Under the pieces are notes generated by a model, which was not told the DNA's origin, did no database searches, and saw nothing but the letters and a program-made list of their open reading frames with translations. A DNA stretch of 21,518 nucleotides from a virus, in IMG/VR virus record IMGVR_UViG_3300025889_001103, positions 1-21,518 of that record; one strand, written 5' to 3'. This document shows positions 13,903 to 21,518 of this stretch, piece after piece (within the stretch, counting starts at the first letter, position 1; the number at the start of each line of letters is the position of its first letter). Both the position numbers and the translations under genes were made by a program.

Positions 13903-13917
13903 AAATTATATTATAAA
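13903..13917 (+). promoter_or_regulatory. AT-rich box, possible late-gene signal (copy 2)
   Basis: AAATTATATTATAAA, identical to 6734-6748, begins one base after the preceding stop and ends two bases before the tape measure start codon. If it is a promoter, transcription would start inside the gene, so here a role in translation initiation is easier to accept. Confidence 0.4.
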
Positions 13918-13919
13918 AT

Positions 13920-16352
13920 ATGGCAGAAAAAGAATTTGTATTTAAGGTCAAAGTTGTAGATGAAAGTGGAAATGTGGTTGAAAAAACCGCCAAAAACTTC
14001 CAGGACTTAAATAGTAGTTTATCTTCACTTAAAAAAGAATTAGAAAGTGCTGATTTCGGTAGTGAAAAATGGAATCAGTTAAATGAGGAAATACAGAAAA
14101 CAGAAAACACCATTTCTGACGCTACTGAAAAAGCGGAAAAGATGAAGGAAACCCAAAAGAGTTTGGGCGATACTTTGGGTGGAATACCAGGCCCCGTAGG
14201 ACAAGTAGTTCAGGGGATTAAAGGATTGGGGACAGCGTTTAAGGCACTCATAGCGAACCCAGTTGGATTGGTATTAGCCGCCATCGCCGCTGCTCTTACC
14301 TTGTTGTATAAAGCATTTACTTCAACCAAGGCTGGTGCTGAAAAAATGGAGCAAGTGTTTGCTGGTATTGGTGCGGTTGTGGATGTTCTTCGTGATAGAT
14401 TTTTGGTATTAGCGGGGGCTATTAAAAAGTTATTCACATTAGATTTCAGTGGATTCTTTAGTGATTTGAAATCAGCATTTACGGGTGTTGGTGATGAGAT
14501 TGAAAAGGAGTTCAAAGCGGCTGCGGCATTAAAGGCTGAACTACAAGCGGTTGAAGATGCTACTCGTGAACTGAACAAAACAAGAGCGGAACAAAACAAA
14601 AAAATAGCAGAAGCTAAATTGGTAATCAATGATGAAACCAAATCTATAGGTGAAAGACAAAAGGCACTTGAGGAAGTCCGTCAAGCAGAGATTTCTTTAG
14701 CCAAGCAGGAAGAGATATTGGCTCAAAGAAGATATGAAGCCATCAAGGCTCAAAACGCATTGTCGGATTCAAGTAAGGAGGCGTTGGATGAAGAAGCGGC
14801 TGCGTATGTCGCTTTACAGAATGCTCAACTGGCATCACTTCAAAAACAGAAGGAACTATTTGACCAACAAAAAGCGTTAAGGGACAAGGAAAGAGCGGAA
14901 CAAAAAGCAGCTGCCGACAAAAGAAAGGCTGAACTCAAAGCGGCATTTGATTTTGAAACTCAACTACGATTAGACAATGAAACAGATGCTATTAAAAGAG
15001 CAAAAAAAGAAGTTGAATTAAATAGAACTAAATTATTAGAACAATTAAATGACCTAAAAATATCAAATACCAAAAAGCAAGAATTAACATTATTAATTGA
15101 AGCTAATACCGCAGTTAAAAGACAACAGATAGAAACAGAATCTTATTTGAAGTCCCTTACCATTTTGAAAGAATTTAGAGCTAAATTAATAGCGGAAGAA
15201 ATTGTGTATTCAGATTCGGTAGTTAAATTAGCAGAAGATACGGCATTTCAACAATTACAACTATTTGACGAGATAATTTCAGCGGAATATGATGTTAATA
15301 ATGGAAGAGAAAAGTTCATAGCTGAATTTGAACAAAGAACCAGCAAAAATCTAAAAGCAGTAGAACAGGCTTACAAAAACTATTATGATACTTTAATATT
15401 CCAAGCTAAACAAGCCTACGCTGAAGATATACAATTAGGAGAACAAAGAGAGGCTGAAAGAAAATTTCAAAATGAAGAGGCTGAACAAGTGCGTGATAAG
15501 GAGCTCAAGGATATAAGGTTAAAGGCAAGAGAGGGTGTAATAACAAGAGAGGAAGCAGCAAAACAAATTCTTGAAGCTGAAGGAACTTTCCAGGTTAGAC
15601 AAAAAGAAATCAGAGATTATTTTGATAATTATGAGGTCAATAGAAAAATCCAACTTGACGCTCAAATTGTAAACCTTGAAAATGAAAAAACTAATAAATT
15701 AACAGGATTAGCTCAAAAAGTTTCTGACTTTAGAAAAAAGATTTCAGACCAAGAAGCAGCGGCAGAGCAAGAAAGAATGAAATTGGCTGTATCCGCATTT
15801 GATACATTATCTTCACTAGCGGGTCAAGAAAGTGATTTGGGTAAAGCTTTGGCAGTTGCCTCTACAACAATATCAACATACCAAGCGGCTCAAGCGGCAT
15901 ACGCATCACAACTTACCATTCCAACACCAGACGCTCCCGTAAGGGCTGCCATCGCAGCGGGAATAGCTATAGCTCAAGGTTTAGCCAGAGTGGCGCAGAT
16001 TGTTAAGGTTGAACCTGTTAAAGCAGCTGAAGGAGGTATTATTGGAGGTGTTGGTAGTGATACAATGGACAACATACCTGCTATGTTGAGTAATGGTGAA
16101 AGTGTAATCAACGCAAAATCTACAAGGATGTTCGCACCACTTTTATCAACAATCAATCAACTTGGGGGTGGTAAAAGTTTTCAGTATGGTGGACTAACAA
16201 GTAGTCAAACTCAAGTATCCCCCCAAACCGCATTATTAAACGATTTGATAAACTTACAATCGGGAGCTCCCACAAAAGCCTATGTGGTTGCCAACGATGT
16301 TTACACCCAAAGCCAACTGGATAGACAGGTGAGGAGTAGAAGTGTCCTCTAA
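13920..16352 (+). CDS. Tape measure protein
   Basis: The tape measure sets tail length and passes through the tail tube. This 810-residue protein opens with a beta strand pair (EFVFKVKVVDESGNVVEKTA). Coiled-coil segments follow (about 28-80), then a Gly-rich hydrophobic region at about 87-133 (GIPGPVGQVVQGIKGLG, NPVGLVLAAIAAALTLLY) that could insert in a membrane. A long Lys/Glu/Ala/Gln-rich helical rod covers about 190-620. A second hydrophobic Ala-rich region (about 640-700) and a C-terminal GIIGGVGSDTMDNIPAMLSN with GESVINAKSTRMF complete it; that ending is typical of tape measure proteins. At roughly 1.5 angstrom per helical residue the protein implies a tail of about 120 nm if fully helical, a rule-of-thumb estimate. 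No lysozyme or peptidase domain is visible. Confidence 0.93.
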   Translation: MAEKEFVFKVKVVDESGNVVEKTAKNFQDLNSSLSSLKKELESADFGSEKWNQLNEEIQKTENTISDATEKAEKMKETQKSLGDTLGGIPGPVGQVVQGIKGLGTAFKALIANPVGLVLAAIAAALTLLYKAFTSTKAGAEKMEQVFAGIGAVVDVLRDRFLVLAGAIKKLFTLDFSGFFSDLKSAFTGVGDEIEKEFKAAAALKAELQAVEDATRELNKTRAEQNKKIAEAKLVINDETKSIGERQKALEEVRQAEISLAKQEEILAQRRYEAIKAQNALSDSSKEALDEEAAAYVALQNAQLASLQKQKELFDQQKALRDKERAEQKAAADKRKAELKAAFDFETQLRLDNETDAIKRAKKEVELNRTKLLEQLNDLKISNTKKQELTLLIEANTAVKRQQIETESYLKSLTILKEFRAKLIAEEIVYSDSVVKLAEDTAFQQLQLFDEIISAEYDVNNGREKFIAEFEQRTSKNLKAVEQAYKNYYDTLIFQAKQAYAEDIQLGEQREAERKFQNEEAEQVRDKELKDIRLKAREGVITREEAAKQILEAEGTFQVRQKEIRDYFDNYEVNRKIQLDAQIVNLENEKTNKLTGLAQKVSDFRKKISDQEAAAEQERMKLAVSAFDTLSSLAGQESDLGKALAVASTTISTYQAAQAAYASQLTIPTPDAPVRAAIAAGIAIAQGLARVAQIVKVEPVKAAEGGIIGGVGSDTMDNIPAMLSNGESVINAKSTRMFAPLLSTINQLGGGKSFQYGGLTSSQTQVSPQTALLNDLINLQSGAPTKAYVVANDVYTQSQLDRQVRSRSVL

Positions 16353-16382
16353 TGTCTTAAAAATGGTATAAAATCAAACTAT

Positions 16383-16392
16383 TTATATTAAA
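16383..16392 (+). promoter_or_regulatory. AT-rich box, possible late-gene signal (copy 3)
   Basis: TTATATTAAA lies seven bases before the GTG start at 16400 and shares TTATATTA with the boxes at 6734 and 13903. The match is shorter, so the evidence is weaker. Confidence 0.3.
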
Positions 16393-16399
16393 GTATAAG

Positions 16400-18055
16400 G
16401 TGAAAATTGTTGAACTAACCATTGACGATGTTGAAGGGTTCATTGAAGCTATAGCTTTGGTAGAAAGACCCGCTCACGAATCAAACTTCTTTTGGTTCAA
16501 ATCTGATGAAACTCCCAAACAAATCTATGAGGTTTTGGATGAGGAACAGATGAGTGAACTGGCGTTTGCCATATCCCAATTAGGTGAATCTTTTGAACAG
16601 ATGGATGAGGATGGTTATTTCCTTTACAAGATTGAAGATGCCTTACCAACTCCCGAGTTATTCTATTCATCAGAACCAAACCCTGCTGGTGAAAATGAAT
16701 ACAATCCCCGTGTTAGATATGCGTATTCTGGACCCAGTCCCGCTGGTAGAGTATTCTGTAAGGAAATGCTCCGTGCTAATAGATTATACACCGAGAGTGA
16801 TTTATTGCTTTTATCTGACTTAAACCCAGTTGGGCCTGGTGGTTATTCAGTTCTTAATTGGAGGGGTTCATATAATTGTAGACATAAGTTCAAGAAACTT
16901 ACATTCTTACCCAAAGTTGAGGGTGGTAAGTTAATCAACAAATCAACTGCTAATAGAAGACAGATTGTATCAGAAGAAACTGGTGTGTTATATGATACAA
17001 GAACCACAGATACAATAGCATCAGCAAGTAGGGGGACAAGGGCTAATGGTAGTCCAAGCACTCAATGGCATCCAGGTGAACCCAGAGTTGGCGGTTTTTC
17101 GCAGGATTTTTCTTTAGTATCGGTGATTGACGATATACCCGTTTTTTCAAGTGAAGAAGATGCCAACATATTCGCATCAATAATCGGTTGTGAGGGTTCA
17201 CACAAACATATTCTAAATGACGGGACTGAAGGATGGATGCCTTGTTCTGCTGAAGATATGAGTGAAGGTGAAAAAGTATCATTTGATTATCACGATACTT
17301 TGAATACTGATAAAGGTATGGAATTAGCCAAAAAAGAAATTGAAAGCGGTTCAATTTTATACATTATATCGGCAGCTCAAGACGATAGTGATATGACTAC
17401 AAGAGCAGAAGAATTGGGAATACCAAAAAGTAGGATATATGCTACTGGTTCTAATACCAAAAAGGTTGAAAAAGTAAAAGAATTAGGAATTGTTAGACAC
17501 TATGATAATAATGAAGATGTAATCAAGGAATTAGGTAGTGTTGGTGTGAATTTTTCAAAATCTAATTTTTCTGATTGTTCTTGTAAGGACGGGTATGTAT
17601 CTGATGGAAATAGTTGTATTCCAATAGACAATACAAAAATGTTATTTTCCACAAATGAAGATAAAATGGAAATAACTGGAGCCGCTATGATTCCTAATAA
17701 ATTAATATTAAGAAGGGAAGAAAGTCCTTTCGGACAAGGTCAGTTTTACTATGTATTCTTTACAGAACAAACAATACGAAATCTTGCCGAGAAATTTATG
17801 GAATCAAAGTTATTAGATTCAACTAATATTGAACATATAGGTAGTCAAAAAGCAGATACTTATGTTAAAGAAAGTTGGATTGTTGAAGACCCTGATAGAG
17901 ACAAATCAGCAGCACTTGGTTTGTCTTATCCAAAAGGCACTTGGGTTATAACATCAAAAGTAAAAAACCCAGTTGTTTGGGAAAAGATAAAGAAAGGTGT
18001 TCTGAACGGATATTCAGTTGAAGGTTGGTTTTCAGAAAACTTATTATTTAGATAA
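16400..18055 (+). CDS. Head maturation fusion: MuF-like, HAD-like and XkdF-like protease domains
   Basis: The 551-residue protein starts at a GTG (no ATG fits) and combines several parts. Residues 1-30 (KIVELTIDDVEGFIEAIALV) form the usual N-terminus of XkdF-type proteins. Residues about 90-175 resemble the MuF-type head morphogenesis fold, with R-V-F-C (C120), YTESDL, GPGGY and N-C-R-H (C160, H162). Residues about 290-380 form a HAD-like domain: FDYHDTL with D296, IIS with S324, K355/K358 and HYDNN with D369; the second Asp of the DxD pair is His (H298). An EGF-like cluster follows (C393, C395, C406). The C-terminus (about 425-551) reads NIEHIGSQKADTYVKESW and NGYSVEGWF, the XkdF putative serine protease with H479 and S539 as candidate catalytic residues. 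It should process the prohead before packaging. The scaffold and capsid genes follow immediately. Confidence 0.8.
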   Translation: MKIVELTIDDVEGFIEAIALVERPAHESNFFWFKSDETPKQIYEVLDEEQMSELAFAISQLGESFEQMDEDGYFLYKIEDALPTPELFYSSEPNPAGENEYNPRVRYAYSGPSPAGRVFCKEMLRANRLYTESDLLLLSDLNPVGPGGYSVLNWRGSYNCRHKFKKLTFLPKVEGGKLINKSTANRRQIVSEETGVLYDTRTTDTIASASRGTRANGSPSTQWHPGEPRVGGFSQDFSLVSVIDDIPVFSSEEDANIFASIIGCEGSHKHILNDGTEGWMPCSAEDMSEGEKVSFDYHDTLNTDKGMELAKKEIESGSILYIISAAQDDSDMTTRAEELGIPKSRIYATGSNTKKVEKVKELGIVRHYDNNEDVIKELGSVGVNFSKSNFSDCSCKDGYVSDGNSCIPIDNTKMLFSTNEDKMEITGAAMIPNKLILRREESPFGQGQFYYVFFTEQTIRNLAEKFMESKLLDSTNIEHIGSQKADTYVKESWIVEDPDRDKSAALGLSYPKGTWVITSKVKNPVVWEKIKKGVLNGYSVEGWFSENLLFR

Positions 18056-18078
18056 AAAAAACAATAAACAAAAAACAA

Positions 18079-18999
18079 ATGAATAGACAAGAAATTATTA
18101 ACAAAATTAAAGCTATTTTTTCAAAACAGAGTTTCGCAATTTATAAAAATGTTGATGGTGTGGAATTTAGAATTGAAGAATTAGCAGTAGGTTCATCTGT
18201 TTATATTATTACACCAGAAGGGGAATTACCAGCACAAGATGGTGATATTCTTTTAGAAGATGGCACAAAAGTTTCAGTATTAGAGGGGTTGATTTCAACA
18301 TTAGATTTACCCGTTATGGATGATGCCAGCGTTCAAGAAGATATTACCGAAGGGGTTGATATGGATGAGGCAACTTTAACAGACGGAACGAAAGTGATGA
18401 CTGATGAAGGAACTTTTGAAGTAGGTAAGAAACTCTATGTTGTGGATGAAGCTGGAAACAAGGTCTTGGCTCCCGAAGGGGAACATACAACGGATTCTGG
18501 AATTGTATTGGTAGTGGATGCTGAAGGAACTATCACTGGGGTTAAATACCCCGACCAAAGTGGTTCAGGTTCTTTGGAATCTATGGCAGAAGCAACTTTG
18601 ATTGACGGAACTATTATTGAAAATGATAGTGATGAGTTCAAGGTTGGGGATGAGTTATTTATCAAGACAGAAGAAGGAAGACAACCCGCACCAGACGCTA
18701 TTCACGAAACTGATGGTGGTTTAATGATAGAAACAAAGGACGGAGTGATTATTAGTATTACTCCAAAAGAAGATGTTAAAGTAGAAGAAGTTATGGAAGC
18801 TTTTGCTTCCGCTTTGGAATCTTTACAGAGTGAAATCAAAGCTCTAAAAGAGCATAACAAAAACCTTACTGATAAATTCCAAAAATTCAGTAAAGAACCC
18901 GCAGCTGAAAAAATCTATGATAGAAAAGGATACATCGCTTATATGGAGCAAGAGAAATTTTCTAAATTGGAAAGATTGGCAGCATTAAGAAATAAATAA
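18079..18999 (+). CDS. Probable capsid scaffolding protein with triplicated beta repeats
   Basis: Between the protease and the major capsid gene, this 306-residue acidic protein fits a scaffold. After a basic helix (MNRQEIINKIKAIFSKQSFA) it has three related beta units at about 22-72, 96-156 and 170-228. Each contains a form of VGxxLYVxxxxG, then PxxG or PD, then an acidic GTxxxV/GLMIET strand. Units 2 and 3 begin with EATLTDGT and EATLIDGT. A predicted coiled coil at about 232-275 (VMEAFASALESLQSEIKALK) and a charged C-terminal helix (MEQEKFSKLERLAAL) complete it, the latter suiting binding to the capsid protein. The protease upstream may cleave it. The leader (AAACAAATG) lacks a Shine-Dalgarno sequence. 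Confidence 0.7.
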   Translation: MNRQEIINKIKAIFSKQSFAIYKNVDGVEFRIEELAVGSSVYIITPEGELPAQDGDILLEDGTKVSVLEGLISTLDLPVMDDASVQEDITEGVDMDEATLTDGTKVMTDEGTFEVGKKLYVVDEAGNKVLAPEGEHTTDSGIVLVVDAEGTITGVKYPDQSGSGSLESMAEATLIDGTIIENDSDEFKVGDELFIKTEEGRQPAPDAIHETDGGLMIETKDGVIISITPKEDVKVEEVMEAFASALESLQSEIKALKEHNKNLTDKFQKFSKEPAAEKIYDRKGYIAYMEQEKFSKLERLAALRNK

Positions 19000-19022
19000 A
19001 TTAAAAAAACAATAACAAAACT

Positions 19023-19961
19023 ATGAAAAAGCATAACTTTTCATTTGATTTGAGCACCCTTGGCACCTACACAGATGAAGTAGGTGGATTAGTTCTTCAA
19101 GAGTCAATCGTTAAAGGAACTACCGCTGATATTTGTTATATCCAGGCTGGTGTTAAAGGAACTCAATCAATCAACCTTTTATCTTCAAGTATTAATATTG
19201 GAACTGGCGGATGCGGATTTGATACAGACGCAAACTTAAGTGCTACTACTTGGACACAGAGAAATCTATCAACTCACTTGTATCAATACCAGGAACAATT
19301 ATGTCCTACATCTTTAAGAGATTACTGGGCAGGTATGTTCTTAAACAACCCAGCTTCAAACGAAGAACTCCCATTTTCACAAATGATTGTGGATTTGAAA
19401 GCAAAAGAAATCCAAAAATTTGTTGAAACAAAAGTATGGAAAGCTTCTATTGGTGGTGGAGACAACTTTGATGGTTTCTATTACACAATCGCAACTGGTA
19501 CTACTGGTGTAAACTATGTTGTAAGTCCTACAGCTCCTTCTTCAACTACAATGTTGACTTGTGTTGATGAGGTAATCGCAGCTTGTCCTGATGCTATTCG
19601 TGAGGATGACGACCTAGTTGTATTTATGTCCCCAGCGAACTATAACAACTATGTTGTTAATTTGCGTCAGAGTAATTTTTACGCTCCTTATGGAGACGCT
19701 ACTCAAGCAGGAACAGAGTTCATCACCTTCCATCCCGCAACACGAATCAGGGTGGTTGGAGTTTATGGACTCGCTTCAACAAACAGAATTGTTTTAGGTA
19801 AGTCATCACAGATGGTAATCGGTGTTGGATTGTTGGATGATACAGAGCGTATTGATATGTGGTATTCAAGAGACAATAATGTTGTAAGATTACAAGCACA
19901 ATTTAACCTTGCTTCAAACATCGCATTCCCAGAGAATTTCGTGACTAATAATTTAGCATAA
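19023..19961 (+). CDS. Major capsid protein, HK97-like
   Basis: The 312-residue protein begins MKKHNFSFDLSTLGTYTDEV and has the mixed alpha/beta composition and length of an HK97-fold major capsid protein. A peripheral-type helix (DLKAKEIQKFVETKVWKASI) is followed by LTCVDEVIAACPDAIREDDD and VVFMSPANYNNYVVNLRQSN. The C-terminus IDMWYSRDNNVVRLQAQFNL resembles the last strand-helix element seen in such proteins. The order protease, scaffold, capsid and the strong A-rich leader before the ATG support it. Codons here use more C and G at third positions than the surrounding AT-rich genes, consistent with high expression. Which residues are cut by the protease is not visible. Confidence 0.85.
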   Translation: MKKHNFSFDLSTLGTYTDEVGGLVLQESIVKGTTADICYIQAGVKGTQSINLLSSSINIGTGGCGFDTDANLSATTWTQRNLSTHLYQYQEQLCPTSLRDYWAGMFLNNPASNEELPFSQMIVDLKAKEIQKFVETKVWKASIGGGDNFDGFYYTIATGTTGVNYVVSPTAPSSTTMLTCVDEVIAACPDAIREDDDLVVFMSPANYNNYVVNLRQSNFYAPYGDATQAGTEFITFHPATRIRVVGVYGLASTNRIVLGKSSQMVIGVGLLDDTERIDMWYSRDNNVVRLQAQFNLASNIAFPENFVTNNLA

Positions 19962-19996
19962 AATAAACCATAAACCGATATAAAAATTAATAGTTT

Positions 19997-20008
19997 TTAT
20001 ATTAAAAA
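19997..20008 (+). promoter_or_regulatory. AT-rich box, possible late-gene signal (copy 4)
   Basis: TTATATTAAAAA lies 22 bases before the ATG at 20031 and contains the shared TTATATTA. It follows an AT-only hairpin (19980-19986 with 19994-20000). The 69-base gap here holds nothing else. Confidence 0.3.
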
Positions 20009-20030
20009 TTAAACTAAAAATAAAACAATT

Positions 20031-20570
20031 ATGAGTAATTATTCAAGCTGTCAGGTAAGCTCGGCGTGGAATCTATCCTGCTTAAGTTCAGTTGGAGGAT
20101 TAAAGGCTGTTTACCTTGGCGGAAACATTACAGGTTATACTGAAACTTCTGGTGAAATTTCACAAGTAGATGGTAGTGGTTCTGTGTATCTGTTTGAATT
20201 GGGTAAAAATGGTGGTTCTTCTTTAACAGAAACTATCAACAACTCCCTTGAAAATGGAACTCTGTTTTATCAGCAAGATTTGGTATTGGTTTTCGCTAAA
20301 TTGGAAACTGAACTTCGCAATCAAATTAAGCTTTTAGCACAGAATCGTGGACTAACTGCGTTTGTAGAAGATAATAATGGTAATATATGGTTCTTGGGAA
20401 CTGACTTTGATGGAGGATGGTTGTCTGCTGGAACAGCAGCGACAGGGGTCGCCTTTGGAGATTCTTCACAATACTCTATTACCCTTCAATTCTTTTCACA
20501 ATCACCGATGATGATGTTGGATGATACATTAGCTAATGTATTGTCTGGTATTACAATCGTAACCAGTTAA
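20031..20570 (+). CDS. Probable tail tube or major virion protein
   Basis: The 179-residue protein (MSNYSSCQVSSAWNLSCLSS) resembles a family common just downstream of major capsid genes in Bacteroidota phages. Its features are an N-terminal Cys/Ser-rich segment, ENGTLFYQQDLVLVFAKLET, NQIKLLAQNRGLTAFVEDNN, GNIWFLGT and the Gly/Thr turn GTAATGVAFGDSSQYSITL. The last part is a beta hairpin of the tail-tube type. I infer a tail tube protein by position and pattern; a head-decoration role is an alternative. An intrinsic terminator follows 18 bases after its stop, so it ends a transcript that begins at or before the capsid gene. Confidence 0.65.
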   Translation: MSNYSSCQVSSAWNLSCLSSVGGLKAVYLGGNITGYTETSGEISQVDGSGSVYLFELGKNGGSSLTETINNSLENGTLFYQQDLVLVFAKLETELRNQIKLLAQNRGLTAFVEDNNGNIWFLGTDFDGGWLSAGTAATGVAFGDSSQYSITLQFFSQSPMMMLDDTLANVLSGITIVTS

Positions 20571-20588
20571 TAAAAATTAACAAAAAAT

Positions 20589-20610
20589 AAGGGGGGGAAA
20601 CCCCCCTTTT
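20589..20610 (+). terminator. Intrinsic terminator with GAAA tetraloop
   Basis: AAGGGGGG (20589-20596) pairs with CCCCCCTT (20601-20608) around a GAAA tetraloop, followed by only two more T residues. It separates the capsid/tail-tube transcript from the fibre-region genes. The short T run suggests incomplete termination. Confidence 0.8.
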
Positions 20611-20626
20611 AGCCAATTAAAAATAT

Positions 20627-20908
20627 ATGAAAAGTAAGAGACAATATACTTGGGGATACATAGGAAAACTGCGTAAGTTTGACTATTTTGTGGATACTGA
20701 ACCAGAACTTTCAATAGAGGAAAGAAAAAAGCAGGTGTTCGCAGCTAAAGATAGTTGGAAAGCGGACTTTGATACTTTGCGTCCTATTCGTGTTGGTGGA
20801 TATGTTCCACAGACAACCCCCCCTCCCGTTGAAACTTACAATATAATAACGCAATCAGGCGATAATATTATTACCATATCTGGTGATTACTTAATTTGGA
20901 ATATCTAA
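20627..20908 (+). CDS. Hypothetical tail-fibre-region protein
   Basis: This 93-residue protein starts MKSKRQYTWGYIGKLRKFDY. Its first 65 residues are charged and probably helical (SIEERKKQVFAAKDSWKADF). The last part is a Pro/Thr linker (VPQTTPPPVETY) followed by two short beta repeats (NIITQSGDNIITISGDYLIW). Such S-G-D-N-I-I-T repeats are found at the ends of small phage tail-fibre accessory proteins, so an attachment or fibre-adaptor role is plausible, not shown. It lies three bases upstream of the next gene's ATG and probably shares its transcript. Confidence 0.6.
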   Translation: MKSKRQYTWGYIGKLRKFDYFVDTEPELSIEERKKQVFAAKDSWKADFDTLRPIRVGGYVPQTTPPPVETYNIITQSGDNIITISGDYLIWNI

Positions 20909-20911
20909 AAT

Positions 20912-21518
20912 ATGGGAAATTTAACTATACCTCAATTACCATCACAAACTTCGGCAACAGATTTAGATTTGTTGGTAATAGTTAATAGTGGAGAGACAAC
21001 AACTTCAAAAATAACAAGACAAGATTTATTAAGTAGTTCATCAGTAGTCCAGGCTTATCAAGAGCAAGTATCCACTTCCTATGGAGTTGGAATAACAACT
21101 GGGGCTGGTAATGCTGCTACCGCTGGTTCCCAAAATATGCTACAATCTTTAGCATTTTATGATAGAGGAAATATTGTGTATTCCGCAATCACAATAGGAG
21201 TGGGAACAATAACATCAACAAGCGACACCACAGAGTTCGGTATTTATACTTGCCAAACTTTACAAGATGGTAGTGGTATTCAACCAAAAGACCAAATAGT
21301 TTATTTGGGTAGTTTAACCTCTGGTGATTTGGGTTCAACTGGTTTCAAAACATTAACATTTCCAACTCCTATGTCTTTGGGAAATCCTGGTGTATATTTC
21401 TTATGTTCTGTAACCAGTAATCCTGGTAATACAACTCCATCTGTTAGATATAGAAACCCCATAGCATCAACTACGATTTCAGGTGTAATAGGAATGTTAT
21501 ATGGGTTCGTCCAAGAGC
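20912..21518 (+). CDS. Tail-fibre-like protein (3' truncated)
   Basis: The frame begins at an ATG three bases after the preceding stop and stays open to the last base of the window (202 codons, no stop). It reads MGNLTIPQLPSQTSATDLDL, then LVIVNSGETTTSKITRQDLL. The first part follows the classic tail-fibre start (short beta strand, IPQLPS, then DLDLLVIVNSG-like and a KITRQDLL segment). The rest is Gly/Ser/Thr/Ile-rich beta sequence (GDLGSTGFKTLTFPTPMSLG), typical of a fibre or receptor-binding protein. No collagen-like or lectin motif is visible in the portion available. Its end and any chaperone domain lie outside the window. Confidence 0.75.
   Translation, partial: MGNLTIPQLPSQTSATDLDLLVIVNSGETTTSKITRQDLLSSSSVVQAYQEQVSTSYGVGITTGAGNAATAGSQNMLQSLAFYDRGNIVYSAITIGVGTITSTSDTTEFGIYTCQTLQDGSGIQPKDQIVYLGSLTSGDLGSTGFKTLTFPTPMSLGNPGVYFLCSVTSNPGNTTPSVRYRNPIASTTISGVIGMLYGFVQE

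Noticed and set aside
14210-14641. Minus-strand open frame of 143 codons
   Set aside because: It lies entirely opposite the tape measure coding region, where Ala- and Lys-rich codons keep the opposite frame open. Its Ser/Ala/Asn-rich translation looks like a complement of that region.
19980-20000. AT-only inverted repeat (19980-19986 with 19994-20000) as a terminator after the capsid gene
   Set aside because: The stem contains no G-C pair and would be too weak to stop transcription.
1-21518. tRNA genes, insertion sequences, integrase or attachment sites
   Set aside because: None was recognised on either strand by reading; no integrase-like protein is encoded here. A tRNA scan would be needed to exclude unusual tRNAs.

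Overview
This window looks like part of a tailed double-stranded DNA phage (Caudoviricetes) infecting a member of the Bacteroidota, probably a Flavobacterium-like host. Phage identity rests on a terminase large subunit with intact ATPase and nuclease motifs, a terminase small subunit, a tape measure protein, an XkdF-type prohead protease and an HK97-like major capsid protein. Host assignment rests on three or four early promoters with the Bacteroidota pattern TTTG-N18-20-TAnnTTTG, the near absence of Shine-Dalgarno sequences, A-rich leaders before start codons, and high A+T content. Every gene seen is on the + strand.

Layout. 1-156 is the 3' end of a helix-turn-helix gene. 157-468 has no gene but is rich in long complementary segments and may encode a structured RNA. 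469-3113 is a block of small early genes driven by repeated promoter/leader cassettes; it holds a helix-turn-helix protein, an AT-rich HNH endonuclease and several unknown proteins, and ends in a strong terminator (3180-3209). A new promoter (3211-3240) starts the late block: a sigma-like protein, a small TGCGKC protein, terminase small subunit, a tiny basic protein, a possible 19-residue microprotein, a DNA methyltransferase and terminase large subunit. These are joined by overlaps of 1 to 29 bases.

After the terminase come a gene with a ten-T slippery run whose real C-terminus lies in the -1 frame, two neck/tail-completion candidates, two large tail or baseplate proteins (the second with Thr/Pro linkers and Cys-rich ends) and the tape measure protein. 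Capsid genes follow rather than precede the tail genes: a fusion protein (MuF-like domain, HAD-like domain, EGF-like Cys cluster, XkdF-like protease), a probable scaffold with triplicated beta repeats and a coiled coil, the major capsid protein, a tail-tube-like protein, a strong terminator (20589-20610) and two tail-fibre-region genes, the last cut by the window end. No portal protein was recognised.

Strongest leads: the structured non-coding region 165-411, the frameshift at 7256-7265, the HAD-containing protease fusion with an Asp-to-His change, the gene-bridging 19-codon frame, and the AT-rich box shared upstream of four late genes.
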